From: Natrinema versiforme
GTDB taxonomy: Archaea; Halobacteriota; Halobacteria; Halobacteriales; Natrialbaceae
DNA: 64,000 bases
Direction of reading: 5' to 3'
Assembly: GCF_005576615.1 (NCBI RefSeq)
Contig: NZ_CP040330.1
Coordinates: 434,001 to 498,000, forward strand
Below the pieces are notes generated by a model, which was not told the DNA's origin, did not search any database, and saw only the letters and a list, made by a program, of their open reading frames with translations. The position numbers were made by a program, and so were the translations under genes. This document shows, piece after piece, positions 35,848 to 44,110 of this stretch (positions within the stretch are counted from its first letter, which is position 1; each line of letters begins with the position of its first letter).

Positions 35848-36365
35848 AACAATATATCTTAAGATGATGGGTATATTTCTTTCGTGTATCTCTCAGGTAG
35901 GGATAGAGTCGAAGGTTTTCGGACGGAGATGGGTGGTTCCCTGTAATTTTTGTGCTGTCGCCTTGCGAGTGTTCTCTACTCAAACTACCGAATTGCGTCA
36001 CTTACTGCTAGACCGTGTTGATCTGCAACCTCGGCTGCGAGACCCATGCCTGTTCTTCTTTCTCCGTTCCTTATGCTCCCAAGCGAGCAGTGACAGTGCG
36101 TAGATAATCAGTAGGTCATCTTGTGGATGTCGTATCCGCTAACGGATAGCCGCGGCTTTACTGATAAACCCTTGTAGGCATATTCGGCAATCACGGTTAT
36201 CGAGGGCCCGCGATATCCTACCAGTAGAGTAGACAGGCTATTACGTCCGATATCGGTCTGCTCAGATTTCCCATCACGGCGCGCAGAGCGCGCATCACGC
36301 AATTACCCCCATAGGGGCAACCCTAAGGAACTATTATACAGGGCTACTTTCAGATTCTATATTGG
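35848..36365. other. 518-base intergenic stretch in the island
   Basis: No intact gene supported. It contains the dyads TATCCG-CTAA-CGGATA near 36129-36144 and GCGCGC-AGA-GCGCGC near 36279-36293. A 64-codon frame on the minus strand (36108-36302) has mixed codon use and no recognisable match, so it is not called. Composition is intermediate between the island and the core genome, consistent with an old junction or decayed sequence. Confidence 0.4.
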
Positions 36366-36866
36366 ATGGTCGGTGAAATTGTCACTTCACTGGGATCGGC
36401 CGCAGTAGGCGGAATAATCGGTGCTGCAGCAACTTTACTCTCTTCGTTTGGATTACATAAGCGAAGAATGAATAATAAAGAGGAACGAATTCGATTAGCT
36501 ATAATAACAGAACTGAAAAGTACAGAAATTGATGGAGATGGTGATAAGAATAAAAGCGTATTCCAAAATACTATGGAGTATGTGAAAAACCAAGAAAGGG
36601 TGCCAGAGAACGGCTTAGCAGATAAAACAGTATATGAAAATGTGTCGAATGAATTAGGATTGTTGGAGAAAGAAGAAGTCAAGAAGATAGTGGAGTATTA
36701 TTCTAGCTTAAATACATTAAATAGTATGACTGACAATATTAGTGGTATCATCGATCGGGGAGAGATCAATGAGAATGACGCAAAAGTATTTGTAAGACAA
36801 TTATCTATAACTGATGAGCATCGAAGAGAAGCAATAGAAACCTTGGAAAGGAACCAAGATAGCTAG
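36366..36866 (+). CDS. Small membrane-anchored helical protein in island
   Basis: A 166-residue protein. One glycine/alanine-rich N-terminal helix (MVGEIVTSLGSAAVGGIIGA, ending near residue 28) could be a membrane anchor. A basic stretch (LHKRRMNNKEERIR) and a long, highly charged helical region follow. Codon use is strongly AT-rich. No domain recognised. Confidence 0.65.
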   Translation: MVGEIVTSLGSAAVGGIIGAAATLLSSFGLHKRRMNNKEERIRLAIITELKSTEIDGDGDKNKSVFQNTMEYVKNQERVPENGLADKTVYENVSNELGLLEKEEVKKIVEYYSSLNTLNSMTDNISGIIDRGEINENDAKVFVRQLSITDEHRREAIETLERNQDS

Positions 36867-36954
36867 TTCTATAGTCGAGATAAGATATGAGAATTCAAGT
36901 CCGGTTTCAATAGTTTCTCACTTCGACCTCAATTTCATCTGGATCAACATCAGT

Positions 36955-38010
36955 TCATTCGGATAGCGGATCAGTAAACAGATCCGCACCACCCGACAGC
37001 CCCGACAACGCGTCAGCAGCAAGCACCGCGGCCCCGCCGGTCCATGTCGGCCGCTCGCCGGGCCAGAACGCCTCGTCCGCGAACTGGTAGCCCGTCCAGA
37101 AGACCCCCTCGTCGTCGGTCCACTGGAACAGCCACTCGTAGATCTCACGCGCACGCTCCACCCTCCCCACCGCGGCAAGTGAAACCACGAGTTCGCAGGA
37201 CTCGGCGACGGTCACCCACGGCTCGTCCGCGACGCAGCGACAGCCCAGCCCCTCCTCGAGAAAGCGATCCATCCCGTCCTCGAGCCGGTTCCGCGCCGGG
37301 TCGCCGGTCACCACGCCACAGAGGACGGGATAGAACCAGTCCATCGCGTAGCGGGACTTGCTCTCCCACGTGCGGTCGAACCGGTCGGGTCGCTCGCGGA
37401 TCGCTTCCCCGAGTCGGGTGCGGGCCTCGAGCCACCGGTCTCGAGGGGCGTCGCGCTCGAGTTCGGCCGCGATGGCCGCGCCGCAGGCCAGACTCTTGTA
37501 GAGCGAGGCACAGCCGGCGATCAGGGCGTCCTCGTAGACCGCGCCGTCCGCGCCGACGGTCCAGTAGATCTCGCCGGTCGGGGCCTGCTGGCGACACGCG
37601 AATTCGAGGGCGTCCCGGACCGTGGGCCACAGCGACTCGAGAAAGTCCCGGTCGCCGGTACACAGGTAGTGGTGCCAGACGCCGACGGCGACGTAGGCGC
37701 TGCGGTGGGTCTCCTTGCGCGGCTCGTCGCCGTCGTGGGCTCCCTCCTCGCCGTCGGCGTCGCCGTAGGTCGCCCACAGCGCGCCGTCGTCGTGCTGTGC
37801 GTCGGCAATCCAGCGGTACGCGCGCGCGGCGGCCTCGCGGCGGCCGGCGACCGACAGCGCCATCGCGCTCTCGACGTGATCCCACGGGTCCGCCGGCCCG
37901 TCGGGGTACCAGAGCACGAGCCCGTCCGATCGCTGGACGCGCTCGATGTAGTCGACCGCCGGCTTGAGCCCCCAGTCCGAAAGCGACGCCCGCGACGGGC
38001 CGTCGCTCAC
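36955..38010 (-). CDS. Six-hairpin glycosidase-like protein
   Basis: A 351-residue (alpha/alpha)6-barrel-type protein. Repeated helix pairs are visible (SDWGLKPAVDYIERVQRSDG, ESAMALSVAGRREAAARAYR, AYVAVGVWHHYLCTGDRDFL). Aromatic/acidic patches such as LWYPDGPADPWDHVES and DEPWVTVAESCE could line a sugar site. It resembles glucoamylase/GH15-like or terpene-cyclase-like proteins of haloarchaeal glycan clusters. The start is GTG at 38010, overlapping the methyltransferase stop by four bases. Third gene of the operon. Confidence 0.75.
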   Translation of the reverse strand: MSDGPSRASLSDWGLKPAVDYIERVQRSDGLVLWYPDGPADPWDHVESAMALSVAGRREAAARAYRWIADAQHDDGALWATYGDADGEEGAHDGDEPRKETHRSAYVAVGVWHHYLCTGDRDFLESLWPTVRDALEFACRQQAPTGEIYWTVGADGAVYEDALIAGCASLYKSLACGAAIAAELERDAPRDRWLEARTRLGEAIRERPDRFDRTWESKSRYAMDWFYPVLCGVVTGDPARNRLEDGMDRFLEEGLGCRCVADEPWVTVAESCELVVSLAAVGRVERAREIYEWLFQWTDDEGVFWTGYQFADEAFWPGERPTWTGGAAVLAADALSGLSGGADLFTDPLSE

Positions 38011-38729
38011 GCCTGCCCCTCCAACTCGAAGTAGTAGACGACGCTCTTGCCCAGCGCGGGATCGAGCGCCCGCTCGAGCAATCGCACCGGCCGGGGCGAC
38101 TCGAGCACGTCCCACTCGAGGAAGCGGTCGTAGGCCCGCAGGGGCAGCGGCGGGTCCCCGCGCTCGTCGCGGTCCCACCAGAGACACTTCAGCCACCAGT
38201 ACGGCGAGTGCAACGCGTGGGCGAAGTGACTATCAACTCGCCGGAACCCGCGCCGTTCGACGGCGGCCCGCAGCTCCTCGCGGTCGAAGATGCGGACGTG
38301 ACCGCCCTCGACCTCGTGGTACTCGTCGGACAGCGCCCAGCAGACGCGTTCGGGACCCTCCCGCGGGACGCTGACCGCGAGCGTCCCGCCCGGCGCACAG
38401 ACCCGACGCAGTTCGTCGATCGCGGACTCGTAGTCGGGGAGGTGCTCTAACACCTCGGTACAGCAGACGACATCGAACGCGCCGTCCTCGAAGGGGAGTC
38501 GAAGCGCGTCGCCGGACAGAAAGGTGACTGGCACGTCCGACTCCGGGGCGATGTACTCCTCGTAGTCTGCTCGGGCCGCTTCCAGATTCGACCGCTCGAG
38601 GTCGAGGCCGACGACCTCCGCGACGTTCTCGAGGGCGGCGGCGTGGACGTGTCGGCCCTCGCCACAGCCGACATCGAGGACGCGCATTCCCGGCGTCAGC
38701 GTCAGCCGATCGAAATCGATCGTCTCCAT
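38007..38729 (-). CDS. SAM-dependent methyltransferase of glycan operon
   Basis: A 240-residue class I methyltransferase. Motif I VLDVGCGEGRHVHAAAL is at about residues 18-34, the acidic loop is VVGLDLERSN, motif II is FDVVCCTEVLEHLPDYES, and APGGTLAVSVPREGPERVCW follows. Start METIDFDRLTLTPGMRV at 38729, one base after the preceding stop. Likely modifies a sugar or lipid made with the adjacent glycosyltransferase. Confidence 0.88.
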   Translation of the reverse strand: METIDFDRLTLTPGMRVLDVGCGEGRHVHAAALENVAEVVGLDLERSNLEAARADYEEYIAPESDVPVTFLSGDALRLPFEDGAFDVVCCTEVLEHLPDYESAIDELRRVCAPGGTLAVSVPREGPERVCWALSDEYHEVEGGHVRIFDREELRAAVERRGFRRVDSHFAHALHSPYWWLKCLWWDRDERGDPPLPLRAYDRFLEWDVLESPRPVRLLERALDPALGKSVVYYFELEGQA

Positions 38730-38730
38730 C

Positions 38731-40098
38731 TCAGGCCCCGTTCCCCTGCGTTTCGATCGCGTCGCGGTACGTTCGAACCGTCTCTCGGGCTGCTCGTTCC
38801 CAGTCGAACTCCTCGACGATCCGCTCCCGGCCCCGCTCGCCGAGTCGCCGGCGGCGCTCGTCGTCCGCGAGCAGGTCGCGGATCGCCTCGGCCAGCGCGT
38901 CGGCGTCGCCCGGTTCGACGAGGACGCCGGCGTCGCCGACCACCTCCGGCAGTCCGCCGCCGGTGGTCGCCACCACCGGCACGCCACAGGAAAGCGCCTC
39001 ACCCGCAGGGAGGCCAAAGCCCTCGTAAATCGAGGGGACGACCGCCACGTCGGCGGTCCCGTAGAGGTCGACCATCCGCTCGTAACTGATCTCGCTGTGG
39101 GTCTCGATCGCGTCCGCGATGCCCAGTTCCGAGACGAGTCGGTCGCAGTCGCCGCCCTCGTCGAACTCGCCGACGACGACGAGTTCGGCGTCGATCGAGT
39201 CCCGAACGGCCGCGAACGCCTCGAGCAGGTGGCGAGCCCCCTTCAGCGGCACGTCGGCGCTGACCGTCGTCATCACGCGCAGTTGCTCGGCGTCGCGGTC
39301 GACGGGTTCGAACAGGTCCGTGTCGATGCCGTTGTGGACGACGCGGATCGAGTCGGGATCGGCACCGAAGTCGGCGACGGTGCGGCGTTTGGCCGACTCG
39401 GAGACGGTCAGCACGTGGGGCAGCTCCCGGACGACCTCGCGTTGCATCCGAAGGAATCGGTACCACCGGCGGATCAGCAGCCGCTCGCTCCAGTCGTCGG
39501 CCGCGGCGAGGGCGGCGTCGCGGTCGACGGTGATCGGATGGTGCACCGTCGCCACGACGGGGTGGCCCCGCTCGCGGAGCGTGTGGAGGCCGTGACAGAG
39601 CGACTGGTTGTCGTGGATCACGTCGTACTCGGGGTCGCGCGCTTCGAAGTAGTCGACGACCTGCCGGCCGAAGACGTAGGGGTCGGGAAAGCCGCCGGTG
39701 AGCGCGCTCAGCCACTCGTACAGCGCGAGCGGGTCGCGGAGATAGGACGTTTCGAACTGCCCCAGCCGATCGAGTTCGTCGACGATGTTCTCGCCGGGCA
39801 GTTTCACCAACCCGACGTCGTCGTCGAGTTCGGGGTAGGGTTTCCCTGAGATCACGTCGACGGAGTGGCCGAGATCGGTCAGCGCCCGACTCAGGTATTT
39901 CACGTAGACGCCCTGTCCACCCGAATAGGGGTTGGAGCGATAACTCAGGAGACAGATATCGAGCGGACCGTCGGGACGACGCTCCGCCTCGAGTGACGGC
40001 TCCGACTCCGTCGTTCCCGCGGCGGTCGTTCCCGTCGCCGACGCGGACGAGGAAATCACACTCCCCGGGAGAAGCCGTCTCAGCGTACCAGTGACCAT
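38731..40098 (-). CDS. Glycosyltransferase family 4
   Basis: A 455-residue GT-B enzyme. N-terminal CLLSYRSNPYSGGQGVYVKY carries the glycine-rich donor loop. The C-terminal domain has VPSIYEGFGLPAGEALSCGV, the E-X7-E retaining motif, and VVATTGGGLPEVVGDAGVLV. A Ser/Thr/Ala-rich N-terminal extension (about 1-45) is not part of the fold. First gene of the operon with the methyltransferase and glycosidase-like genes. Confidence 0.92.
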   Translation of the reverse strand: MVTGTLRRLLPGSVISSSASATGTTAAGTTESEPSLEAERRPDGPLDICLLSYRSNPYSGGQGVYVKYLSRALTDLGHSVDVISGKPYPELDDDVGLVKLPGENIVDELDRLGQFETSYLRDPLALYEWLSALTGGFPDPYVFGRQVVDYFEARDPEYDVIHDNQSLCHGLHTLRERGHPVVATVHHPITVDRDAALAAADDWSERLLIRRWYRFLRMQREVVRELPHVLTVSESAKRRTVADFGADPDSIRVVHNGIDTDLFEPVDRDAEQLRVMTTVSADVPLKGARHLLEAFAAVRDSIDAELVVVGEFDEGGDCDRLVSELGIADAIETHSEISYERMVDLYGTADVAVVPSIYEGFGLPAGEALSCGVPVVATTGGGLPEVVGDAGVLVEPGDADALAEAIRDLLADDERRRRLGERGRERIVEEFDWERAARETVRTYRDAIETQGNGA

Positions 40099-40351
40099 CG
40101 CAGTCTATCCGTCACGTGTAGGCACTCCCCTATAAACCTCCCGCTCGTGTACTGTTTCTTGATAGTGTTCGATCTCGAGACGTGGTCGGCTTGGACGGCG
40201 GATGCCGGACCCGAAGACGCCGTTTCCGTCCTCGAGTGCGCCTCTCGCTCGAATCTATCAAAAGCGATGGAAGCCGTTTCCGGGCTGGATAGTTCGACGT
40301 CGCGTCAGATCCCGGACTGGTTCGGTGTCGAGGCGGCTCTCGCGGCGCTCG

Positions 40352-40912
40352 TTATCGAGCGTCTCGACGCATCGCGATCTCGAACCACGGACAGAGTCGG
40401 AGCTGTCGGTACCACTCCGGGTTCGAGTGGAGTCGCTCGTAGGGGACCCACATCAGACCGGCGACCTCCTCCTCGTTGGGATCGAGGCTGCGGTCGGAGA
40501 GGGTCAGTTGCAAGACGGCACAGACCTCGTGTTCGACGCCCGCGTTCTCGAAGTAGCGCTTGTACTCGAAGCGGTCGGTCAGTTCCAGATCGTCGTACTG
40601 GTCGGGGGTGATCCCCAGTTCCTCCTCGAGACGTTCTCGGGTCGCCTCCTCCTGACTCTGGCCCTCGACGGGGTGGGAGGCGACGGTGCCGTCCCAGTAG
40701 GTGCCCCACAGGCGCTTGTCCGGCGCTCGCTGGGCGAGCAGGACGTTCCCCTCGCCGTCGAAGACGAGCGAGGTGAACGCGCGGTGGCGGATCCCGTCGC
40801 CCGTGTGGGCGTCGAGTCGGTTGACTAGCTCGAGTTCGGTGTCGTCGGCGTCGACGGCGATTACGTCCTGTCCCGCGTTCTCGTGTTGCAGGTCCTCCTC
40901 CGGCGTGCTCAT
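40352..40912 (-). CDS. idi: Isopentenyl-diphosphate isomerase-like (type I) Nudix protein, active-site Cys absent
   Basis: Predicted to convert IPP to DMAPP for isoprenoid lipids. The 186-residue product keeps the metal ligands of E. coli IDI: H36 and H43 (DAHTGDGIRHRAF), H80 (ASHP), and E127/E129 (VEHEVCAVL). The catalytic Cys position of WTNSVCGHP is Ala here: WDGTVASHP with A78. It could use another residue or have another substrate. Start at 40912. Confidence 0.8.
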   Translation of the reverse strand: MSTPEEDLQHENAGQDVIAVDADDTELELVNRLDAHTGDGIRHRAFTSLVFDGEGNVLLAQRAPDKRLWGTYWDGTVASHPVEGQSQEEATRERLEEELGITPDQYDDLELTDRFEYKRYFENAGVEHEVCAVLQLTLSDRSLDPNEEEVAGLMWVPYERLHSNPEWYRQLRLCPWFEIAMRRDAR

Positions 40913-40988
40913 ACCTCCACAATTACGACGGCTCTTGAAACCAGTATCGTCTCGTCGCGGGTGTTTCGAATCGATAGCGTCGGTGACG

Positions 40989-41948
40989 CTACCGATTCGT
41001 CGGCCCCTCGAGCGGCCACAGGTCCCCGTCGTCCGGATCGGGCTGGTAGCCCTCACCCACGGGAATCGTCAGCGTCTCCGCGTCCGTCTCGAGGTGCAAC
41101 GTTTCGGTCTCGAGCATCTCGCCGTCGAGACTGTACTCGACGGAGTCCTCTCTACTCTCAATCGCGAGCGACGGCGTTCGCCGCCGGACGATATGCGTGC
41201 TGTCCTGTCCGATCAGTCCCTCCAACGCCGCCCCGCCGACCAGATTCGTCGCCGCGGCGTCCTCGACGATCGTGACCTCGAGCAGGCCGTCTTCGACGTG
41301 GGCCTGTGCGGTCCGTGCGCCGGTAAAGCGCCGACAGTTGCCGATGAGGACGAACAGCGCCTCGCCCTCCCACGCCCGCGCCGTCTCGCCGTCCGGCCCC
41401 GGGGCCGTCTCCACCCGGAGCGGGAGCGAGTCGAACTCGCCGACCGTCTCGAGCGTGTTCTTCACGTACGCGAGCACGCCCAACTCCGCCTTGCTCTCCG
41501 CGGACGTCTCGCCGCTCGCCTCGGCGGTGATCCCGCCGACACAGGAGTTGACGAAGGCCCGGCCGTTCGCCGTCGCGATATCGATCGCTCGTCGCTGGCC
41601 CTCCTCGATCACCGTAAAGCCGTGTTCGATCCCCCGAATTCCGATGTTCGTCGCGAAGTTGTTACCCGTTCCCGCCGGGACGACCGCGACGGTCGTCGTC
41701 TCGAGTTCGTCCGCCGCGTCTACGCCGTTGACGACGGCGTTGAGGGTGCCGTCGCCGCCGGCCGCCGCGACGAGGTCGGCGTCGGGTGCGGCCTCGCGGG
41801 CGAATCGCGTCGCGTCACCGGCTTCCTCCGTCCGACGAATCTCGAAATCGTGCTCGGCGGCGAGTTCGACGACGGTGTCGACGTGGTCCCCGCTGCCGCT
41901 GACGGGATTGAGAACGAGAAGGCGGTCGCTCGACTCCGCGGATGCCAT
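40989..41948 (-). CDS. Diacylglycerol-kinase-like lipid kinase
   Basis: A 319-residue protein of the DagK/YegS/sphingosine-kinase family. The N-terminal LVLNPVSGSGDHVDTVVELA is followed by AAAGGDGTLNAVVNGVDAAD (the GGDGT nucleotide motif), VAVVPAGTGNNFATNIGIRG and a C-terminal beta-domain. The start MASAESSDRLL at 41948 is preferred; an alternative ATG lies 12 bases upstream. It is divergent from the PHP gene. Confidence 0.88.
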   Translation of the reverse strand: MASAESSDRLLVLNPVSGSGDHVDTVVELAAEHDFEIRRTEEAGDATRFAREAAPDADLVAAAGGDGTLNAVVNGVDAADELETTTVAVVPAGTGNNFATNIGIRGIEHGFTVIEEGQRRAIDIATANGRAFVNSCVGGITAEASGETSAESKAELGVLAYVKNTLETVGEFDSLPLRVETAPGPDGETARAWEGEALFVLIGNCRRFTGARTAQAHVEDGLLEVTIVEDAAATNLVGGAALEGLIGQDSTHIVRRRTPSLAIESREDSVEYSLDGEMLETETLHLETDAETLTIPVGEGYQPDPDDGDLWPLEGPTNR

Positions 41949-42002
41949 ACTGCAGTGCATGCCGGCCGCACGCAAAAGGGTCTGCCCGGCGTTTGCACGA
42001 CC

Positions 42003-42716
42003 ATGTACGCGGTCGATCTCCACGCACACACGCGATTCTTCCACGGTCGGCGATCGCTCGGCGACCGGTTCGACCCGCTCGGTGTCAGACTGCTCGCCGA
42101 AGCGGCCGACCGGCGCAGCCTCGACGGCGTCGCGACGACCAACCACGATTACTACACGGCGTTCGATCCGTCCCCCGACGTCGAGACGCTGCCGGGAATC
42201 GAGATCACGACCGATCAGGGCCACGTCCTCGTCGTCGGCCCCGACCCGCCCGCGGCGACGAAACCCGGGGCGCTCTCCCCCGCGGAGGCGGTCGCGCTGG
42301 CCCACGACCGCGACTGCGCCGCGATCGTCGCCCATCCGTTCCGGAACAGTACGGTACGCGAACTCGAGGACGTGCCCTTCGACGCGATCGAGGTCAACGG
42401 CAAACACCCCCGCTCGCGGCCGCTGGTCGAGCAGTTGGCCGAGGAGCGGGACCTCCCGCTGGTCGGCGGCAGCGACGCCCACTACCCCTTCGAGGTGGGC
42501 CGGGCGTACACGATCGTCGAGGCTGACCGGCTCACGCCCGAGTCGATCGTCGATGCGATCCGCCGCGGCGATGTCAACGCGCGCGTTTCCAAATCGGGAT
42601 TCGACCGCCTGCTCCGCCGCGGCTACCGGGCGATCCACGAGCGCAAGCACGTGATCGACGCGATCGAACGGCCGACGCCGGGTGTCGGGAAGCCGCCGGG
42701 CGAAGACCGTCCTTGA
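42003..42716 (+). CDS. PHP-domain phosphoesterase-like protein
   Basis: A 237-residue protein. The PHP metal motifs are MYAVDLHAHTRFFHGRRS (HxH), a TTNHD segment, the PGIEIT loop, IVAHPF, and GGSDAHYPFEVGRAYT. PHP proteins hydrolyse phosphoesters such as histidinol phosphate or 5'-phosphorylated DNA; the target here is unknown. Start MYAVDLHAH at 42003; the open frame extends far upstream but is not coding there. Divergent from the diacylglycerol-kinase-like gene. Confidence 0.88.
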   Translation: MYAVDLHAHTRFFHGRRSLGDRFDPLGVRLLAEAADRRSLDGVATTNHDYYTAFDPSPDVETLPGIEITTDQGHVLVVGPDPPAATKPGALSPAEAVALAHDRDCAAIVAHPFRNSTVRELEDVPFDAIEVNGKHPRSRPLVEQLAEERDLPLVGGSDAHYPFEVGRAYTIVEADRLTPESIVDAIRRGDVNARVSKSGFDRLLRRGYRAIHERKHVIDAIERPTPGVGKPPGEDRP

Positions 42717-42760
42717 ATAATCGACGGGAATAATATGATTTGTTGACTATCGGCGGCGTA

Positions 42761-43465
42761 ATGGGAACGCTCTACATCTGTATCGATGAAAGCGGTGTTC
42801 CCAGTTCTGGTAATTGTTTTACCGTCGCTGGATGCTGGTTCGGATCAGACCGTGACCGTCCGCAGGATATTCTCGTCTCGACCAGTCAAAAACTTCTCTC
42901 GAAGGCAGCGACACTCGAGTCGCTTTCCTCGCCGCCATCGGAACTGAAAGGGAAGGACTACGATTCATCAACGCTCGGAAGATTGATCAGTCACCTCAAA
43001 CAGCTCATGTACGAGGACGATTCGATCCGTTGCCCGTCTCGAGCATGGTCGATGAGTTATCTGCTCGGGTTTACAGTGACGATGGTCCAGCCCGATATCA
43101 GCGCTGTCACCGTCGACGGGTTAACAAATAACGAACTCGCGATTCCCGAGATCATGAAACGGCTCGCACTTAATACAGTTCTCACCCCGTTGTTCTCCGC
43201 TGGCCTCGTAGATACCTCATCGTACGATCGTGTCCGAGTCTTACTGGACGCTACGGTGTGGAAGCGGGCAGCGAACGAATTTCAACGGGCTACCGAATCG
43301 AGACTCTCAACGGATACCGAAATCGACTATGCCACTCGAAATAGCAAGGCAACACCGGGGATTCAGTTCGCTGATATCGCCGCTGTGAGTTGGCGACGAA
43401 ACCTCTTAACTGGCGACTGTAGTACTGCGTCAGGACTTCTTCACGATCTTCGATTCGCTAGATGA
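42761..43465 (+). CDS. DUF3800-type protein
   Basis: A 234-residue protein. The N-terminal MGTLYICIDESGVPSSGNCF carries the IDESG hallmark. The C-terminal NSKATPGIQFADIAAVSWRR carries the PGIQxAD hallmark, and RVLLDATVWK lies between. These acidic residues suggest an RNase H-like metal site. DUF3800 proteins are often on mobile DNA and near restriction systems; function unproven. Codon use is a little less GC-biased than in neighbours. An in-frame ATG lies 21 bases upstream. Confidence 0.75.
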   Translation: MGTLYICIDESGVPSSGNCFTVAGCWFGSDRDRPQDILVSTSQKLLSKAATLESLSSPPSELKGKDYDSSTLGRLISHLKQLMYEDDSIRCPSRAWSMSYLLGFTVTMVQPDISAVTVDGLTNNELAIPEIMKRLALNTVLTPLFSAGLVDTSSYDRVRVLLDATVWKRAANEFQRATESRLSTDTEIDYATRNSKATPGIQFADIAAVSWRRNLLTGDCSTASGLLHDLRFAR

Positions 43466-43594
43466 AAACCGGGAGCAGCAACAGAGGGCTCATACCCCGT
43501 CACAGCGGGATCATCGACCCCTGTACCACTCACTCGAGTACAGATTATCGCGTCTCAGATTTATAGCTTTCGGCATTCGCACCGCGTAGATTGG

Positions 43595-44008
43595 TCACCC
43601 TAGTTCCTCGTCCAGAATCAACCGCGTCTTCGTGCTCACGACCTCCTCCTGATCGCGGGCTTTCGTGATGAGATCGTTGACCCCGCGCGTGTCCGCGGCG
43701 TCGACCACGAGGACCACGTCCTGCTCGCCCGAGACCATCCAGACGAAGTCGACCTCGTCCCACTCGGCCATCCGCTCGGAGACCCCTTTGGTGTCGACGT
43801 CGACCGCGACGCTGATCTCGAGCATCGCTTGGACGTTGCCGGTCCGGGTCGAGATGGTAAAGCGTTCGAGGATGTCGTCGTCCATCATACGCTCGACGCG
43901 GTTGCGGACGGTCCCCTCGCTGGTTCCAACCTCGTCGGCGATCTCGGTGTACGGCGTCCGGGAGTCTCGCCGGAGGATATCGAGGATCTGTCGGTCCAGG
44001 TCGTCCAT
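43595..44008 (-). CDS. Lrp/AsnC-family regulator beside carA
   Basis: A 137-residue regulator: N-terminal helix-turn-helix (MDDLDRQILDILRRDSRTPY, TEIADEVGTSEGTVRNRVER) and C-terminal RAM ligand-binding domain (AMLEISVAVDVDTKGVSERM, VDFVWMVSGEQDVVLVVDAA). It is divergent from carA across 102 bases with the palindrome TTACGAAAATCGTAA between them. Probably senses an amino acid and controls carA and itself; this is inference. Confidence 0.92.
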   Translation of the reverse strand: MDDLDRQILDILRRDSRTPYTEIADEVGTSEGTVRNRVERMMDDDILERFTISTRTGNVQAMLEISVAVDVDTKGVSERMAEWDEVDFVWMVSGEQDVVLVVDAADTRGVNDLITKARDQEEVVSTKTRLILDEELG

Positions 44009-44044
44009 GGAGATGCGTACCTACGTGTGACCCGCACTTACCGA

Positions 44045-44059
44045 TTACGAAAATCGTAA
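44045..44059. promoter_or_regulatory. Lrp-type palindrome between lrp and carA
   Basis: TTACGA-AAA-TCGTAA is a perfect 6+6 dyad with a 3-bp centre. It lies about 20 bases upstream of the carA TATA-like CTTATGATG (44079-44087) and overlaps the likely promoter of the divergent lrp gene. A second half-site ATCGTAA runs into the carA ATG (44106-44112). Length and position fit an Lrp-dimer site. Confidence 0.65.
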
Positions 44060-44110
44060 CTGAGCTTCGAAGACAACACTTATGATGGTCCATCCGATAC
44101 GTAGATCGTA

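Noticed and set aside
36108-36302. 64-codon frame in the island gap
   Set aside because: No recognisable motif, mixed codon use and internal palindromes; more likely noncoding or decayed.
40701-42000. Upstream extension of the PHP protein frame
   Set aside because: It runs antisense through the IDI-like and diacylglycerol-kinase-like genes; the conserved PHP start MYAVDLHAH is at 42003.
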